Shown here: in pieces, positions 27,099 through 36,221 of the stretch
Layout: each line of letters opens with the position of its first letter
How positions within the stretch are numbered: position 1 is the first letter of the stretch
NCBI RefSeq assembly: GCF_012726345.1
Contig: NZ_PTXN01000002.1
Location: forward strand, 482,958-546,957
From: Marinomonas sp. UCMA 3892
GTDB taxonomy: Bacteria > Pseudomonadota > Gammaproteobacteria > Pseudomonadales > Marinomonadaceae
Direction: 5' to 3'
Length of the DNA stretch: 64,000 nt
The notes under the pieces: model-generated
Seen by the model: only the letters and a program-made list of their open reading frames with translations
Told to the model about the DNA's origin: nothing
Databases searched by the model: none
Position numbers and translations under genes: made by a program

Positions 27099-29153
27099 TC
27101 AATCAAATTGCTTTTTAACTAAAGTTAAAATGTCGTAACTGGCAACTAATTCATCATGCTGGTTAGTAACTTGAACATCCCAAACCACCACGCCCTGAGG
27201 CTCGCCTTTCGGGCTTAATTTGCCTTGGTCAATTTTGCGCTTGCAGGTTAAACGCGCGCGAATGGTGTCACCAATAGGAACAGGCGTGATAAATCGCAGA
27301 GTGTCCAAACCATAATTCGCCAAAACAGGCCCTTCACCAGGAGAAACAAATAATCCCGCCGCGGCAGATAACACAAAGTAACCATGGGCAATACGCTGTT
27401 CAAACTGAGAGTCGCGCGCTGCAATGTCATCAAAGTGCATGTAAAAATGGTCACCAGATAAACAGCCGAAGTTCACGATATCGGTTTCTGTCACTGTGCG
27501 ACGATGGGTCAACAAAGACTCACCAATGCGAAGATCTTCAAAATAACGGCGGAAAGGATGCACATCCGTTTCATAAGTTTCGCCGCCACGAACGTATTCG
27601 CCAGTAATCGCAGACAGCATGGTAGGTGAGCCTTGAATAGCCGCACGCTGCATGTAATGTTTTACACCGCGAATCCCACCCAACTCTTCGCCACCACCAG
27701 CACGACCTGGACCACCATGTTTTAGCATGGGCAAAGGTGAACCGTGTCCAGTCGATTCTTTTGCAGAAGCTTGGTTTAAGATATGTACCCGTCCATGCCA
27801 TGCAGCCAAGGCCGGAACGACTTTTCTTGCAACCTCAGGATCTTGGGTCACTAAAGTTGTTACCAAAGAGCCTTTACCACGAGCGGCCAATGCAATCGCG
27901 TGATCAATATCTCGATAAGGCATTAATGTGCTGATTGGGCCAAACGCTTCTATGTCATGCGCTCCGCCTTCTGCATCTGGATCATTACTCAGCAGCAAGG
28001 TAGGTTGTACAAAAGCACCTTTTTCCGTGCCTTTACCCAAAAGCTCAAACCCGTCTTCATGCCCGTAAACCACACGACTGCTTTTTAAAAGCTCAGCTAG
28101 CTGCCCTAAGACATCCTCTTTCTGTTCAAAAGAAGCCAACGCGCCCATACGTACAGTATCCAAATGCGGATCGCCAATTGACACTTTACCAAGGCGTGCA
28201 CTTAAGTGCTCCGAAACCGCTTCGACTTGATTTTCAGGGATCAATACACGACGAATAGCGGTACATTTCTGCCCCGCTTTCACTGTCATTTCCCGTGCAA
28301 CTTCTTTGATGAAAAGCTCAAATTCTGGACTATCGACAGAGACATCTGGCGCTAGGATAGCGCAGTTCAAAGAGTCGGCTTCAGCATTAAAAGGAATAGA
28401 ATTATTGATGATATTTGGCGTGACTTTTAATTTGGCGGCGGTGCTCGCAGAGCCAGTAAAAGTCACTACATCTTGGCCATCCAAACGATCTAACAAATCA
28501 CCAGTACGACCAATGATTAACTGCAAACTGCCTTCTGGCAATAAACCCGACTCGTGCATCAAACGCACACAAGCTTCAGTCAGATACGAAGTAGAGGTAG
28601 CAGGTTTAACAATACATGGCATGCCTGCCAAAAAGTTAGCGGCAAATTTTTCTAACATGCCCCAAATTGGGAAGTTAAAAGCATTAATGTGTACAGCAAC
28701 ACCTTGGCGAGGTACCAGAATATGCGAACCGAAAAACTGCCCTTCACGTCCTAACGGAAAAGCATCGTCTTCATGAATCAGGTTGCCGGATGGCAACTCA
28801 CGTCGACCTACACTTGCGTACGCAAATAAAGTACCTGCACCACCTTCAATGTCCACCCAGCTGTCATTACGAGTCGCCCCCGTTAGTAGGGAAATAGCGT
28901 ATAACGACTCCTTGTATTCAAGTAAATATTTGCCTAAATCACGTAAGCAAGAGGCACGACTCTGGAAATCCATAGCCATTAAAGAAGCTCGACCTTTGGT
29001 GCGGGCAAATTCCAGTGAACGAGCAAAATCGATGGTTTCTGCGTGTGTGTGATAAATTGTTTCGCCGTTAACAGGGCTAGTTAACGCTTGTGCGGCTTGA
29101 TTCCCTAACCATTCTCCAGCAATGAAGCTTTGTAAAACATGGTTTTGGCTCAT
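27099..29153 (-). CDS. paaZ: Bifunctional oxepin-CoA hydrolase / 3-oxo-5,6-dehydrosuberyl-CoA semialdehyde dehydrogenase
   Basis: Opens the seven-membered oxepin-CoA ring and oxidises the resulting aldehyde in phenylacetate breakdown. The 684-residue fusion has an N-terminal aldehyde dehydrogenase domain (GQFFGSHILVPRQGVAVHIN; FNAEADSLN; catalytic Cys in VKAGQKCTAIRRV; about residues 1-520). The C-terminal MaoC-like hotdog hydratase domain includes VNFGCLSGDHFYMHFDDIAA with the catalytic Asp and His. The ATG at 29153 has GGAG six bases upstream. A hairpin CGGCAG / CTGCCG (29166-29185) lies immediately before that ribosome site. It is the last paa gene on this strand, 114 bases after paaE. Confidence 0.95.
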   Translation of the reverse strand: MSQNHVLQSFIAGEWLGNQAAQALTSPVNGETIYHTHAETIDFARSLEFARTKGRASLMAMDFQSRASCLRDLGKYLLEYKESLYAISLLTGATRNDSWVDIEGGAGTLFAYASVGRRELPSGNLIHEDDAFPLGREGQFFGSHILVPRQGVAVHINAFNFPIWGMLEKFAANFLAGMPCIVKPATSTSYLTEACVRLMHESGLLPEGSLQLIIGRTGDLLDRLDGQDVVTFTGSASTAAKLKVTPNIINNSIPFNAEADSLNCAILAPDVSVDSPEFELFIKEVAREMTVKAGQKCTAIRRVLIPENQVEAVSEHLSARLGKVSIGDPHLDTVRMGALASFEQKEDVLGQLAELLKSSRVVYGHEDGFELLGKGTEKGAFVQPTLLLSNDPDAEGGAHDIEAFGPISTLMPYRDIDHAIALAARGKGSLVTTLVTQDPEVARKVVPALAAWHGRVHILNQASAKESTGHGSPLPMLKHGGPGRAGGGEELGGIRGVKHYMQRAAIQGSPTMLSAITGEYVRGGETYETDVHPFRRYFEDLRIGESLLTHRRTVTETDIVNFGCLSGDHFYMHFDDIAARDSQFEQRIAHGYFVLSAAAGLFVSPGEGPVLANYGLDTLRFITPVPIGDTIRARLTCKRKIDQGKLSPKGEPQGVVVWDVQVTNQHDELVASYDILTLVKKQFD

Positions 29154-29267
29154 AATATTCTCCATCGGCAGCGTATTCACTGCCGTCATCTTTGTTGTTT
29201 TTATGATGTCTCGATCTAATTTTTTGCTATTAAAACTTTATGCTCAGTTAAGCGAGGTCATAACCCG

Positions 29268-30341
29268 TTATACTTGGTCAAAATCCAGCACAACTTTTTT
29301 GGATACCGGATAAGACTGACAAGAAAGCACATAACCGGCTTCTACTTCGTAATCTTCAAGACCAATACTGATGTCCATATCCACTTCGCCTTCAACCACC
29401 TTACATTTACAGGTAGAACACACACCAGCACGACAAGAAAACGGCAGATCTGCACCCTGCTCGTTACCTGCATTTAGCAAGTTTTCGGTATTCTGTTTCA
29501 GATCAAAACTCATTGCGTGACCATCACGAATGACCGTGATTTCTGACACATCTGCGTTGGCAGCAGCTTGTGCACGCTGCTCTCGTTTGCGCTCATTACC
29601 GGCCGCGGCAAACAGTTCAAAATGGATGTTTTCTTCTGGCGCACCAGCTTCTTTCAAAATATCTTTTACGGTTTCTGTCATGGCTTGTGGGCCACAAATA
29701 AAAGCCCCCGTTAGCGCTTTCACATTCACCCAACGCTCAAATAAAGCGCGACATTTCTCTTCGTCAATATGACCGTTGTACAAATCGATATCTTGCTGCT
29801 CTCGACTCAAGACGAAAATCAGATTCAAACGATCCATATAAGTGTTTTTTAGATCGGCAAGTTGATCTCGGAACATGGTGGAAGAAGTAGAACGATTACC
29901 ATATAAAAGCGTGACTTTACTGTACGGCTCAGTGGCCAAAGTCGTTTTGGCAATAGACAGAATTGGGGTAATCCCACTGCCTGCGGCAACCAATAAATAG
30001 TCACCATGACGGGAAGGATCAAGCTCTGAATAAAAGTGTCCTAACGGTGGCATTACCTCAAGCACGTCACCAACCTTGATGGAATCATTAGCAAAGGTAG
30101 AAAAAAGACCGTCTGGCACACGTTTGATGGCAACACGCATTTCATTGTCTTGCACACCACTGCAAATAGAATAAGAACGACGTACTTCTTGGCCATCAAT
30201 TTGAGTGCGTAACGTCAAATATTGACCTTGTTTAAAGTGATAGCTCTGCGCTAAATCCCCAGGGATATCAAAAGCGAGCGAAATAGAATCACGAGTTTCA
30301 CGACGTAAATCAGAAACGGTAAGTGGGTGAAATTGATTCAT
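29268..30341 (-). CDS. paaE: Phenylacetyl-CoA 1,2-epoxidase, reductase subunit
   Basis: Transfers electrons from NADPH to the di-iron oxygenase PaaA. The 357 residues contain an FAD domain (RRSYSICSG), a nucleotide-binding domain (LVAAGSGITPILSIAKTTL) and a C-terminal plant-type [2Fe-2S] ferredoxin domain with its cysteines in LPFSCRAGVCSTCKCKVVEG and GYVLSCQS. GGAG precedes the ATG at 30341. Gene order paaA-B-C-D-E on one strand is conserved with E. coli. Confidence 0.95.
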   Translation of the reverse strand: MNQFHPLTVSDLRRETRDSISLAFDIPGDLAQSYHFKQGQYLTLRTQIDGQEVRRSYSICSGVQDNEMRVAIKRVPDGLFSTFANDSIKVGDVLEVMPPLGHFYSELDPSRHGDYLLVAAGSGITPILSIAKTTLATEPYSKVTLLYGNRSTSSTMFRDQLADLKNTYMDRLNLIFVLSREQQDIDLYNGHIDEEKCRALFERWVNVKALTGAFICGPQAMTETVKDILKEAGAPEENIHFELFAAAGNERKREQRAQAAANADVSEITVIRDGHAMSFDLKQNTENLLNAGNEQGADLPFSCRAGVCSTCKCKVVEGEVDMDISIGLEDYEVEAGYVLSCQSYPVSKKVVLDFDQV

Positions 30342-30377
30342 CTGTGTCTCCACGGCCATGTTATTTTTATCTATGGC

Positions 30378-30911
30378 TCAAATGCATTTAAAATAATCAA
30401 ACGGTTCTAAACAGGACTTACATCGATACAAGGACTTGCACGCTGTTGAGCCAAACTCACTTAATTGCTCCGTGTCGTCACTGCCACAATTAGGACACTC
30501 AACTTGCGTTACGCCAGACAGCAAAGATCGTTTATTCGAACTCCCAACTGGAGGCGCAATCCCGTAGGCTTTAAGGCGATTTCGACCTTGCTCAGTTATC
30601 CAATCAGTTGTCCAAGCGGGATCTAAGCGCTGCAATACTTTAGGGTGAGAAAAACCCGCCTCGTGTAAAGCATCGCGAATCGAAGTCTCAATATATTCCG
30701 TCGCAGGGCAGCCAGAATAAGTCGGTGTCACCACTACATTCAGGTGCCCATTTGCCCAACTAACGTCCCTCACAATGCCAAGGTCCATCACACTCACCAC
30801 AGGCACTTCAGGGTCCATCACCTCTTCCAGCACGTCGTATGCGAGCTGGATATCCGCTTCGTTGCCTGAACGACCCTGTTGGTCAGTGGTTATTAACTCA
30901 CCAGCTTGCAT
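30378..30911 (-). CDS. paaD: Phenylacetate degradation protein PaaD (iron-sulfur maturation, MIP18 family)
   Basis: The 177-residue protein has an N-terminal MIP18/DUF59 domain (VLEEVMDPEVPVVSVMDLGIVRDV, then TPTYSGCPATEYIE) and a C-terminal zinc ribbon with two CxxC pairs (VECPNCGSD and YRCKSCLE). It is needed for a working epoxidase and is believed to help build its iron-sulfur cluster. It overlaps the end of paaC by 14 bases, indicating translational coupling. Confidence 0.94.
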   Translation of the reverse strand: MQAGELITTDQQGRSGNEADIQLAYDVLEEVMDPEVPVVSVMDLGIVRDVSWANGHLNVVVTPTYSGCPATEYIETSIRDALHEAGFSHPKVLQRLDPAWTTDWITEQGRNRLKAYGIAPPVGSSNKRSLLSGVTQVECPNCGSDDTEQLSEFGSTACKSLYRCKSCLEPFDYFKCI

Positions 30912-31659
30912 CGGGATATGCTCTTTGTAAGAACTGCATTTCTGCCAACAAAATCCCTAAATGCTCAGAGTGCATACCAGTTCGAGCACTCAAATAGAAA
31001 GTACTGGGCGCATCAGGAACGGTTAACGTCGCTTTAGCGAATACTTCGTTTACTGTCGCCCGCCATTGTTCCGGCAATTCGGTAAGCGCTGGGATACTTC
31101 CTGATTCAGACAAAGCCAATTCAGTATCGCTTTTTTCAACCAGTTCAAAGGTAAAACGCCAAAGAACATCAATGGCTTTTTCCATCCGCTGATGACTTTC
31201 TTCCGTGCCATCACCCAAACGCTCAACCCACTGAGATGAGCGGCGCAAATGGTAAGTCACTTCTTTTAAAGACTTCGCTGCAATCGCCGCAATTCGCTCA
31301 TCTTTGGCGTCTTTTAACAGCGTCAGCAAATGGAATTGCCAAGCATCAAAGAAGAACTGCTTAGTCATGGTGACGGCGAAATCGCCATTAGGCTGTTCAA
31401 CTAGTAACAAGTTACGAAACGCTCGCTCATCGCGACGAAAGGCTAACGCATCCGCGTCCGTACCATCGTTAATTCGCTCTGCAGCGTACTCATACCAATT
31501 GCGGGCCTGACCCACTAGGTCAAGACCCACGTTCATCATGCCCATTTCTTCTTCAAGGGCAGGCGCACGACCTGTCCACTCACAAAGACGCTGAGCATGA
31601 ATCAAGGAACTGTCGCCAAGACGCAATAAGAATTCGGTTAATTCATCGTATTTAGTCAT
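30898..31659 (-). CDS. paaC: Phenylacetyl-CoA 1,2-epoxidase, structural subunit PaaC
   Basis: Ferritin-like partner of PaaA with a non-catalytic fold. The 253-residue product includes EFLLRLGDSSLIHAQRLCEW, EEEMGMMNVGLDLVGQARNWYEYAAE and VTYHLRRSSQWVERLGDGTEESH, as in known PaaC proteins. The frame is open for a further 45 codons upstream across paaB, but the ATG at 31659 has a GAGGTGG ribosome site and matches the family start. Confidence 0.95.
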   Translation of the reverse strand: MTKYDELTEFLLRLGDSSLIHAQRLCEWTGRAPALEEEMGMMNVGLDLVGQARNWYEYAAERINDGTDADALAFRRDERAFRNLLLVEQPNGDFAVTMTKQFFFDAWQFHLLTLLKDAKDERIAAIAAKSLKEVTYHLRRSSQWVERLGDGTEESHQRMEKAIDVLWRFTFELVEKSDTELALSESGSIPALTELPEQWRATVNEVFAKATLTVPDAPSTFYLSARTGMHSEHLGILLAEMQFLQRAYPDASW

Positions 31660-31666
31660 AACCACC

Positions 31667-31948
31667 TCACATATGCCCGACTTCATCTGGCAGCTCATAA
31701 AAACTGGCATGACGGTAAACTTTGTCTTCCGATGGATCGAATAAAGGCTCTTTCTCATCGCTTGCCGTCGCTGTAATTGATGCCGATGGCACAACCCAAA
31801 TACTCACCCCTTCATTACGACGGGTATAAAGATCTCTGGCATTTTCAATGGCCATTTCAGCATCCGCAGCGTGAACACTGCCAACATGCTTATGATTTAG
31901 GCCGTGTTTACTACGGATAAATACTTCAAAAAGTGTCCATTCAGACAT
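31667..31948 (-). CDS. paaB: Phenylacetyl-CoA 1,2-epoxidase subunit PaaB
   Basis: A small 93-residue subunit that bridges the PaaA-PaaC complexes. WTLFEVFIRSKHGLNHKHVGSVHAADAEMAIENARDLYTRRNEG is diagnostic of PaaB. It lies 20 bases after paaA and 7 bases before paaC. Confidence 0.96.
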   Translation of the reverse strand: MSEWTLFEVFIRSKHGLNHKHVGSVHAADAEMAIENARDLYTRRNEGVSIWVVPSASITATASDEKEPLFDPSEDKVYRHASFYELPDEVGHM

Positions 31949-31968
31949 GGGAGATACCTCAAAATTAG

Positions 31969-32961
31969 TTAGGCAGCTGCCTGTTGTTTTTGTTTTTTAT
32001 TTGCATGAGCTACCGCCGCTTCACGTACCCAAGCTCCATCTTGTATTGCATTTCGACGCGTTTCCAAACGCTCTCGATTACAAGGACCATTACCTTTGAG
32101 AACCTCGTAGAACTCTTCCCACTGAATTTCACCAAAGTCGTAGTGACCACGCTCTTCATTCCATTTCAAATCAGGGTCTGGAACTGTGCAGCCTAATAGC
32201 TCTAGCTGCGGAATGGTTTGATCAATAAAGCGTTGACGCAATTCGTCATTGGTATGGCGTTTGATTTTCCATGCCATTGATTGAGCAGAGTTAGGAGACT
32301 CTGCATCGCTAGGCCCAAACATCATCAAAGATGGCCACCACAAGCGATTAATAGCGTCTTGCACCATGTCTTTTTGTGCTTGCGTGCCATGGCGCATCAT
32401 GTGCAAAAGGATTTCGTAGCCTTGGCGTTGATGAAAACTTTCTTCTTTGCAGACTCGGATCATGGCACGGGAATAAGGACCATAAGAGGTACGCTGAAGG
32501 GGTACCTGATTGACAATCGCAGCACCATCAACCAACCAACCCACAGCGCCCATATCAGCCCAATTAAGTGTTGGATAATTAAAAATACTCGAATACTTAG
32601 CACGGCCGGAATGAAGCTTTTCAATCTCTTCATCGCGATCCGCACCGAGCGTTTCCATCGCGCTATACAGATACAAACCATGGCCAGCTTCATCCTGGAT
32701 TTTAGCCATCAGTTGCAACTTACGCTTCAAGGTTGGTGCGCGAGTTACCCAGTTACCTTCTGGCAACATACCCACAATTTCAGAATGAGCATGCTGTGAA
32801 ATCTGGCGAATCAAAGTTTTACGATAGTTATCTGGCATCCAGTTTTTTGGCTCTATTTTAATCTCTGCATCGATCTTTTCTTGAAACGCCCGTTCTTCTG
32901 GCCCCATTTCAGCTAGGGATTTCATTGCTTTTGTCCCTGTTTCAACCTGTTGTGCGTACAT
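31969..32961 (-). CDS. paaA: Phenylacetyl-CoA 1,2-epoxidase, catalytic di-iron subunit
   Basis: Inserts one oxygen atom into the aromatic ring of phenylacetyl-CoA. The 330-residue ferritin-like protein carries di-iron ligand motifs: an ExxH-type site in [20 protein letters not shown] and a second in [21 protein letters not shown]. The ATG at 32961 has GGAG eight bases before it; a longer frame from 32994 is unlikely. A predicted promoter and PaaX operator lie directly upstream. It is the first gene of the paaABCDE block. Confidence 0.96.
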   Translation of the reverse strand: MYAQQVETGTKAMKSLAEMGPEERAFQEKIDAEIKIEPKNWMPDNYRKTLIRQISQHAHSEIVGMLPEGNWVTRAPTLKRKLQLMAKIQDEAGHGLYLYSAMETLGADRDEEIEKLHSGRAKYSSIFNYPTLNWADMGAVGWLVDGAAIVNQVPLQRTSYGPYSRAMIRVCKEESFHQRQGYEILLHMMRHGTQAQKDMVQDAINRLWWPSLMMFGPSDAESPNSAQSMAWKIKRHTNDELRQRFIDQTIPQLELLGCTVPDPDLKWNEERGHYDFGEIQWEEFYEVLKGNGPCNRERLETRRNAIQDGAWVREAAVAHANKKQKQQAAA

Positions 32962-33006
32962 GAGAACATCTCCAATATCGTAGAAATAAGTCATCTTATT
33001 AACAAA

Positions 33007-33060
33007 AGAATAGACTAATGATACATAAATTCAAGTTAATTTTTAATATAATGTATCATT
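33007..33060 (-). promoter_or_regulatory. Predicted paaA promoter and PaaX operator
   Basis: A perfect 10-base inverted repeat AATGATACAT (33017-33026) / ATGTATCATT (33051-33060). On the - strand a sigma-70-like pair is visible: TTGAAT (33029-33034) and TATTCT (33007-33012) with a 16-base spacer. The downstream half-site falls inside that spacer, where a bound repressor would block RNA polymerase. The core GATACA-N26-TGTATC recurs as GATACA-N25-TGTATC before paaF (39474-39510). PaaX is encoded at 40433-41356. The promoter call is less certain than the repeat. Confidence 0.75.
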
Positions 33061-33139
33061 TAAAAACCTAAATTTTAGACAATAAAATACCGTAACCCCT
33101 TACACTAAGGAGCTACGTTTAAACAAACAGGAAGATTAA

Positions 33140-34459
33140 TTAAACGGAAATTCGTTCGTCATAAACGTGTTTAGCTTTACCCTCTGAGCGAGCTATACTG
33201 CCTATTTCTCTGAGTTTAACGTTAACACTGATTCCTACAGAAGACTTCACATGATGGCGCAATTGGTTGATGGCATCATTGATTTTTTGCTCATCAAAGC
33301 CAGCGCAATCCGGACGCAACTCAACATGCACATCCATACCGTCCATATTACCTTTTCGATACAAATGTATTTCATAATTTTCAGAGAAGTGATTCACTTT
33401 TATCACCTCCTCTTCAATTTGAGTTGGGAAAACGTTAACACCACGAATAATCATCATGTCGTCGCTGCGGCCTGTAATTTTGTCAATTCGACGCATACGA
33501 CGAGCTGTGCCTGGCAAGAGACGAGTTAAATCTCGTGTACGATAGCGAAGCATTGGCAACGCCTCTTTACTCAAACTGGTAAATACCAACTCGCCCATTT
33601 CGCCATCAGGCAATACTTCACCCGTATTAGGGTCAACAATTTCAGGATAGAAATGATCTTCCCAAACCGTTGGCCCATCTTGGCTCTCGGCACATTCCAT
33701 CGCTACACCTGGCCCCATAATCTCAGACAAACCATAAATATCCATCGCACGAATACCGGCTCGCTCTTCCACCGAACGACGTAGCTCATGGGTCCAAGGC
33801 TCTGCACCAAAAATCCCCAAACGCAATTTAAGGCCAAGGGGATCGATACCTAGTTTTTCCATCTCGTCTAGCAAATTCAACATATAAGATGGCGTCACCA
33901 TAATGATGTCTGGCTGAAAATCTTTAATCAGACGCACTTGCTTTTCAGTTTGTCCGCCCGACATAGGAATCACGGTACAACCAAGACGCTCGGCACCATA
34001 ATGCGCACCTAAACCACCGGTGAACAGGCCGTAACCATAAGCATTATGTAAAACATCACCTTTGCGCCCACCCGCTGCACGAATTGACCGCGCCACGATA
34101 TTGGCCCAGTTATCAATGTCATTTTGAGTGTAGCCAACGACGGTAGGCTTGCCTGTTGTACCACTTGAAGCATGTAGACGAACCACTTGATTCATCGGCG
34201 TGGCAAACATGCCATACGGATAATTATCACGCAGGTCCGATTTTGTGGTGAAAGGAAGTTTGGCAATATTATCCAAGGTTTTAATATCATCTGGATGCAG
34301 CCCTAATGCATCAAAACGCTGCTTATACATAGGAACATTGTTATAAGCATGACGAACAGTCCATTGTAAACGCTCTAACTGATGAGCTCGCAACTCATCA
34401 ATACTGGCGGTTTCCATAGGGTCAAGTTGATCTGGATTAAACCGACTACGAATATCCAT
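33140..34459 (-). CDS. paaK: Phenylacetate-CoA ligase
   Basis: Activates phenylacetate to phenylacetyl-CoA with ATP, the first step of the pathway. The 439-residue AMP-forming enzyme has the adenylation P-loop LHASSGTTGKPTVVGYT (about residue 95), the core motif IYGLSEIMGPGVAMEC, RYRTRDLTRLLPG and the C-terminal hinge region KITGRSDDMMIIRGVNVFPTQIEE. Length and motifs match PaaK. It ends the paaFGHIJK block and is 178 bases upstream of paaA. Confidence 0.96.
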   Translation of the reverse strand: MDIRSRFNPDQLDPMETASIDELRAHQLERLQWTVRHAYNNVPMYKQRFDALGLHPDDIKTLDNIAKLPFTTKSDLRDNYPYGMFATPMNQVVRLHASSGTTGKPTVVGYTQNDIDNWANIVARSIRAAGGRKGDVLHNAYGYGLFTGGLGAHYGAERLGCTVIPMSGGQTEKQVRLIKDFQPDIIMVTPSYMLNLLDEMEKLGIDPLGLKLRLGIFGAEPWTHELRRSVEERAGIRAMDIYGLSEIMGPGVAMECAESQDGPTVWEDHFYPEIVDPNTGEVLPDGEMGELVFTSLSKEALPMLRYRTRDLTRLLPGTARRMRRIDKITGRSDDMMIIRGVNVFPTQIEEEVIKVNHFSENYEIHLYRKGNMDGMDVHVELRPDCAGFDEQKINDAINQLRHHVKSSVGISVNVKLREIGSIARSEGKAKHVYDERISV

Positions 34460-34549
34460 TGTTCTGCTCTCTCTATTTATTATTTTTTAGAATGTATATT
34501 TTTTGCTTGCCCTATCTACTCGATAAGGCAATTTTTTGTATCGAATGAG

Positions 34550-35764
34550 TTAACCAAGTCGCTCAATTACCATTGCAATTCCCTGACCCACACCAATACA
34601 CATGGTGCACAGGGCATAACGTTTCTGCTGAACTTCCAACTCATTCAAGGCGGTAGTAATCAATCGCGCACCACTCATACCAAGCGGATGACCTAATGCA
34701 ATAGCACCACCATTTGGGTTCACCCGAACATCATCATCGGCCAAACCTAGTTCACGCAATACAGCTAGCCCTTGGGAAGCAAAGGCTTCATTTAGCTCAA
34801 TAACATCCATATCTTCTAGAGTCAGCCCCACTTGCTGAAGCACTTTTTGTGAAGCTGGAGCAGGACCAATCCCCATAATACGCGGTTCAACACCTGCCGC
34901 CGCCATACCCAATACTCGACCACGCGCCTTCAAACTGTAAGTTTTGGCCGCTTCTTCACTGGCTAACAACAAAGCACAAGCACCGTCGTTCACACCTGAC
35001 GCATTACCGGCGGTCACTGTACCCTTGCCGTCGCGACGAAACGGGGTCGCGAGATTTGATAACACCTCTAATGTGGTATCGGCGCGAGGATGCTCATCAT
35101 GCTGAACGACAACCGGGTCCCCTTTGCGTTGTGGTATCACAACAGGAACGATTTCTTTGGATAAACGCCCGCTTTCTTGCGCTACGGCGGTTTTCTGCTG
35201 ACTACGTAAAGCAAAAGCATCTTGATCTGCACGAGACACTTTAAAATCTTCCGCCACATTCTCCGCCGTTTCAGGCATAGAATGGACGCCAAATTGATCT
35301 GCCATCAATTTATTAACAAAGCGCCAACCGATTGTGGTGTCATACATGTCTGCTTGACGAGAAAACGCCTGCTCCGCTTTCCCTAAAACAAATGGCGCCC
35401 GTGACATAGACTCCACCCCACCCGCAATCATCAGCCCCGCTTCACCAGCACGAATGGATCTAGCCGCTAAACCCACTGCATCCATCCCAGAACCGCACAA
35501 ACGGTTGATGGTTGTACCTGGCACACTATGAGGAAGACCAGACAACAAAGAAGACATGCGTGCCACATTGCGATTATCTTCACCAGCTTGGTTGGCACAA
35601 CCATACAAAACATCATCCACTTTAGACCAATCCACGGTCGGATTTCGTTCCATGAGAGATTTAATTGGAATCGCACCCAAATCGTCTGCCCTGACTTTAG
35701 AAAGCGCACCACCATAACGCCCAATCGGCGTACGGATAGCATCAATGATTAGAGCATCAGTCAT
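34550..35764 (-). CDS. paaJ: 3-oxoadipyl-CoA / 3-oxo-5,6-dehydrosuberyl-CoA thiolase
   Basis: Releases acetyl-CoA at two steps of the pathway and finally succinyl-CoA. The 404-residue thiolase has the nucleophilic Cys in [20 protein letters not shown] (about residue 90), His in [20 protein letters not shown] and the second catalytic Cys in [14 protein letters not shown]. It overlaps the paaI stop by 8 bases, with the ribosome site AGGAG inside paaI. Confidence 0.95.
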   Translation of the reverse strand: MTDALIIDAIRTPIGRYGGALSKVRADDLGAIPIKSLMERNPTVDWSKVDDVLYGCANQAGEDNRNVARMSSLLSGLPHSVPGTTINRLCGSGMDAVGLAARSIRAGEAGLMIAGGVESMSRAPFVLGKAEQAFSRQADMYDTTIGWRFVNKLMADQFGVHSMPETAENVAEDFKVSRADQDAFALRSQQKTAVAQESGRLSKEIVPVVIPQRKGDPVVVQHDEHPRADTTLEVLSNLATPFRRDGKGTVTAGNASGVNDGACALLLASEEAAKTYSLKARGRVLGMAAAGVEPRIMGIGPAPASQKVLQQVGLTLEDMDVIELNEAFASQGLAVLRELGLADDDVRVNPNGGAIALGHPLGMSGARLITTALNELEVQQKRYALCTMCIGVGQGIAMVIERLG

Positions 35765-36221
35765 TTACGTTCTCCTGTGAAAGTATCTCACCTTTAATGC
35801 GATAAGATTTACCGTGAAAAATAGCGATCAATTGATCTTGTTGGTTATAAATTTCGACGTCGTAATTTCCTGTGCGACCACCACGACTTTTTTCCTGACA
35901 CCGCGCTGTTAAAACATCACCTGCAAATGCTGGTGCCACATAATCAATGGAACAACCAAGCGCGACAGTTGGTTGGTTGTAGGTATTACAGGCAAACGCA
36001 AAAGCCGAATCGGCCAAGGTAAACATATAGCCGCCGTGGCAGGTTTTATGACCTTGCAACATAAAGTCTTGCACTGTCATGCGAACTTGCGACTGACCCG
36101 GCGCAGAAAGTAGCAACTCAATACCTAAATGCTGAGTGGCGACATCTCGCTCATACAAAGCCTGCGCGCAACGCTCAGCAAGCTGCACTTTCATCTGTTC
36201 TTCAGTAAAGTTATTGGACAT
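35757..36221 (-). CDS. paaI: Hydroxyphenylacetyl-CoA thioesterase PaaI
   Basis: A 154-residue hotdog-fold thioesterase that rescues CoA from dead-end intermediates. The family motif HGGYMFTLADSAFAFACN contains the catalytic region, and ALGCSIDYVAPAFAGDVL follows. The gene overlaps paaH by 11 bases and paaJ by 8. Confidence 0.94.
   Translation of the reverse strand: MSNNFTEEQMKVQLAERCAQALYERDVATQHLGIELLLSAPGQSQVRMTVQDFMLQGHKTCHGGYMFTLADSAFAFACNTYNQPTVALGCSIDYVAPAFAGDVLTARCQEKSRGGRTGNYDVEIYNQQDQLIAIFHGKSYRIKGEILSQENVND

Noticed and set aside
34537..34542. TGTATC between paaJ and paaK as a third PaaX operator
   Set aside because: No GATACA partner at the expected 25-26 base spacing; only a half-site.
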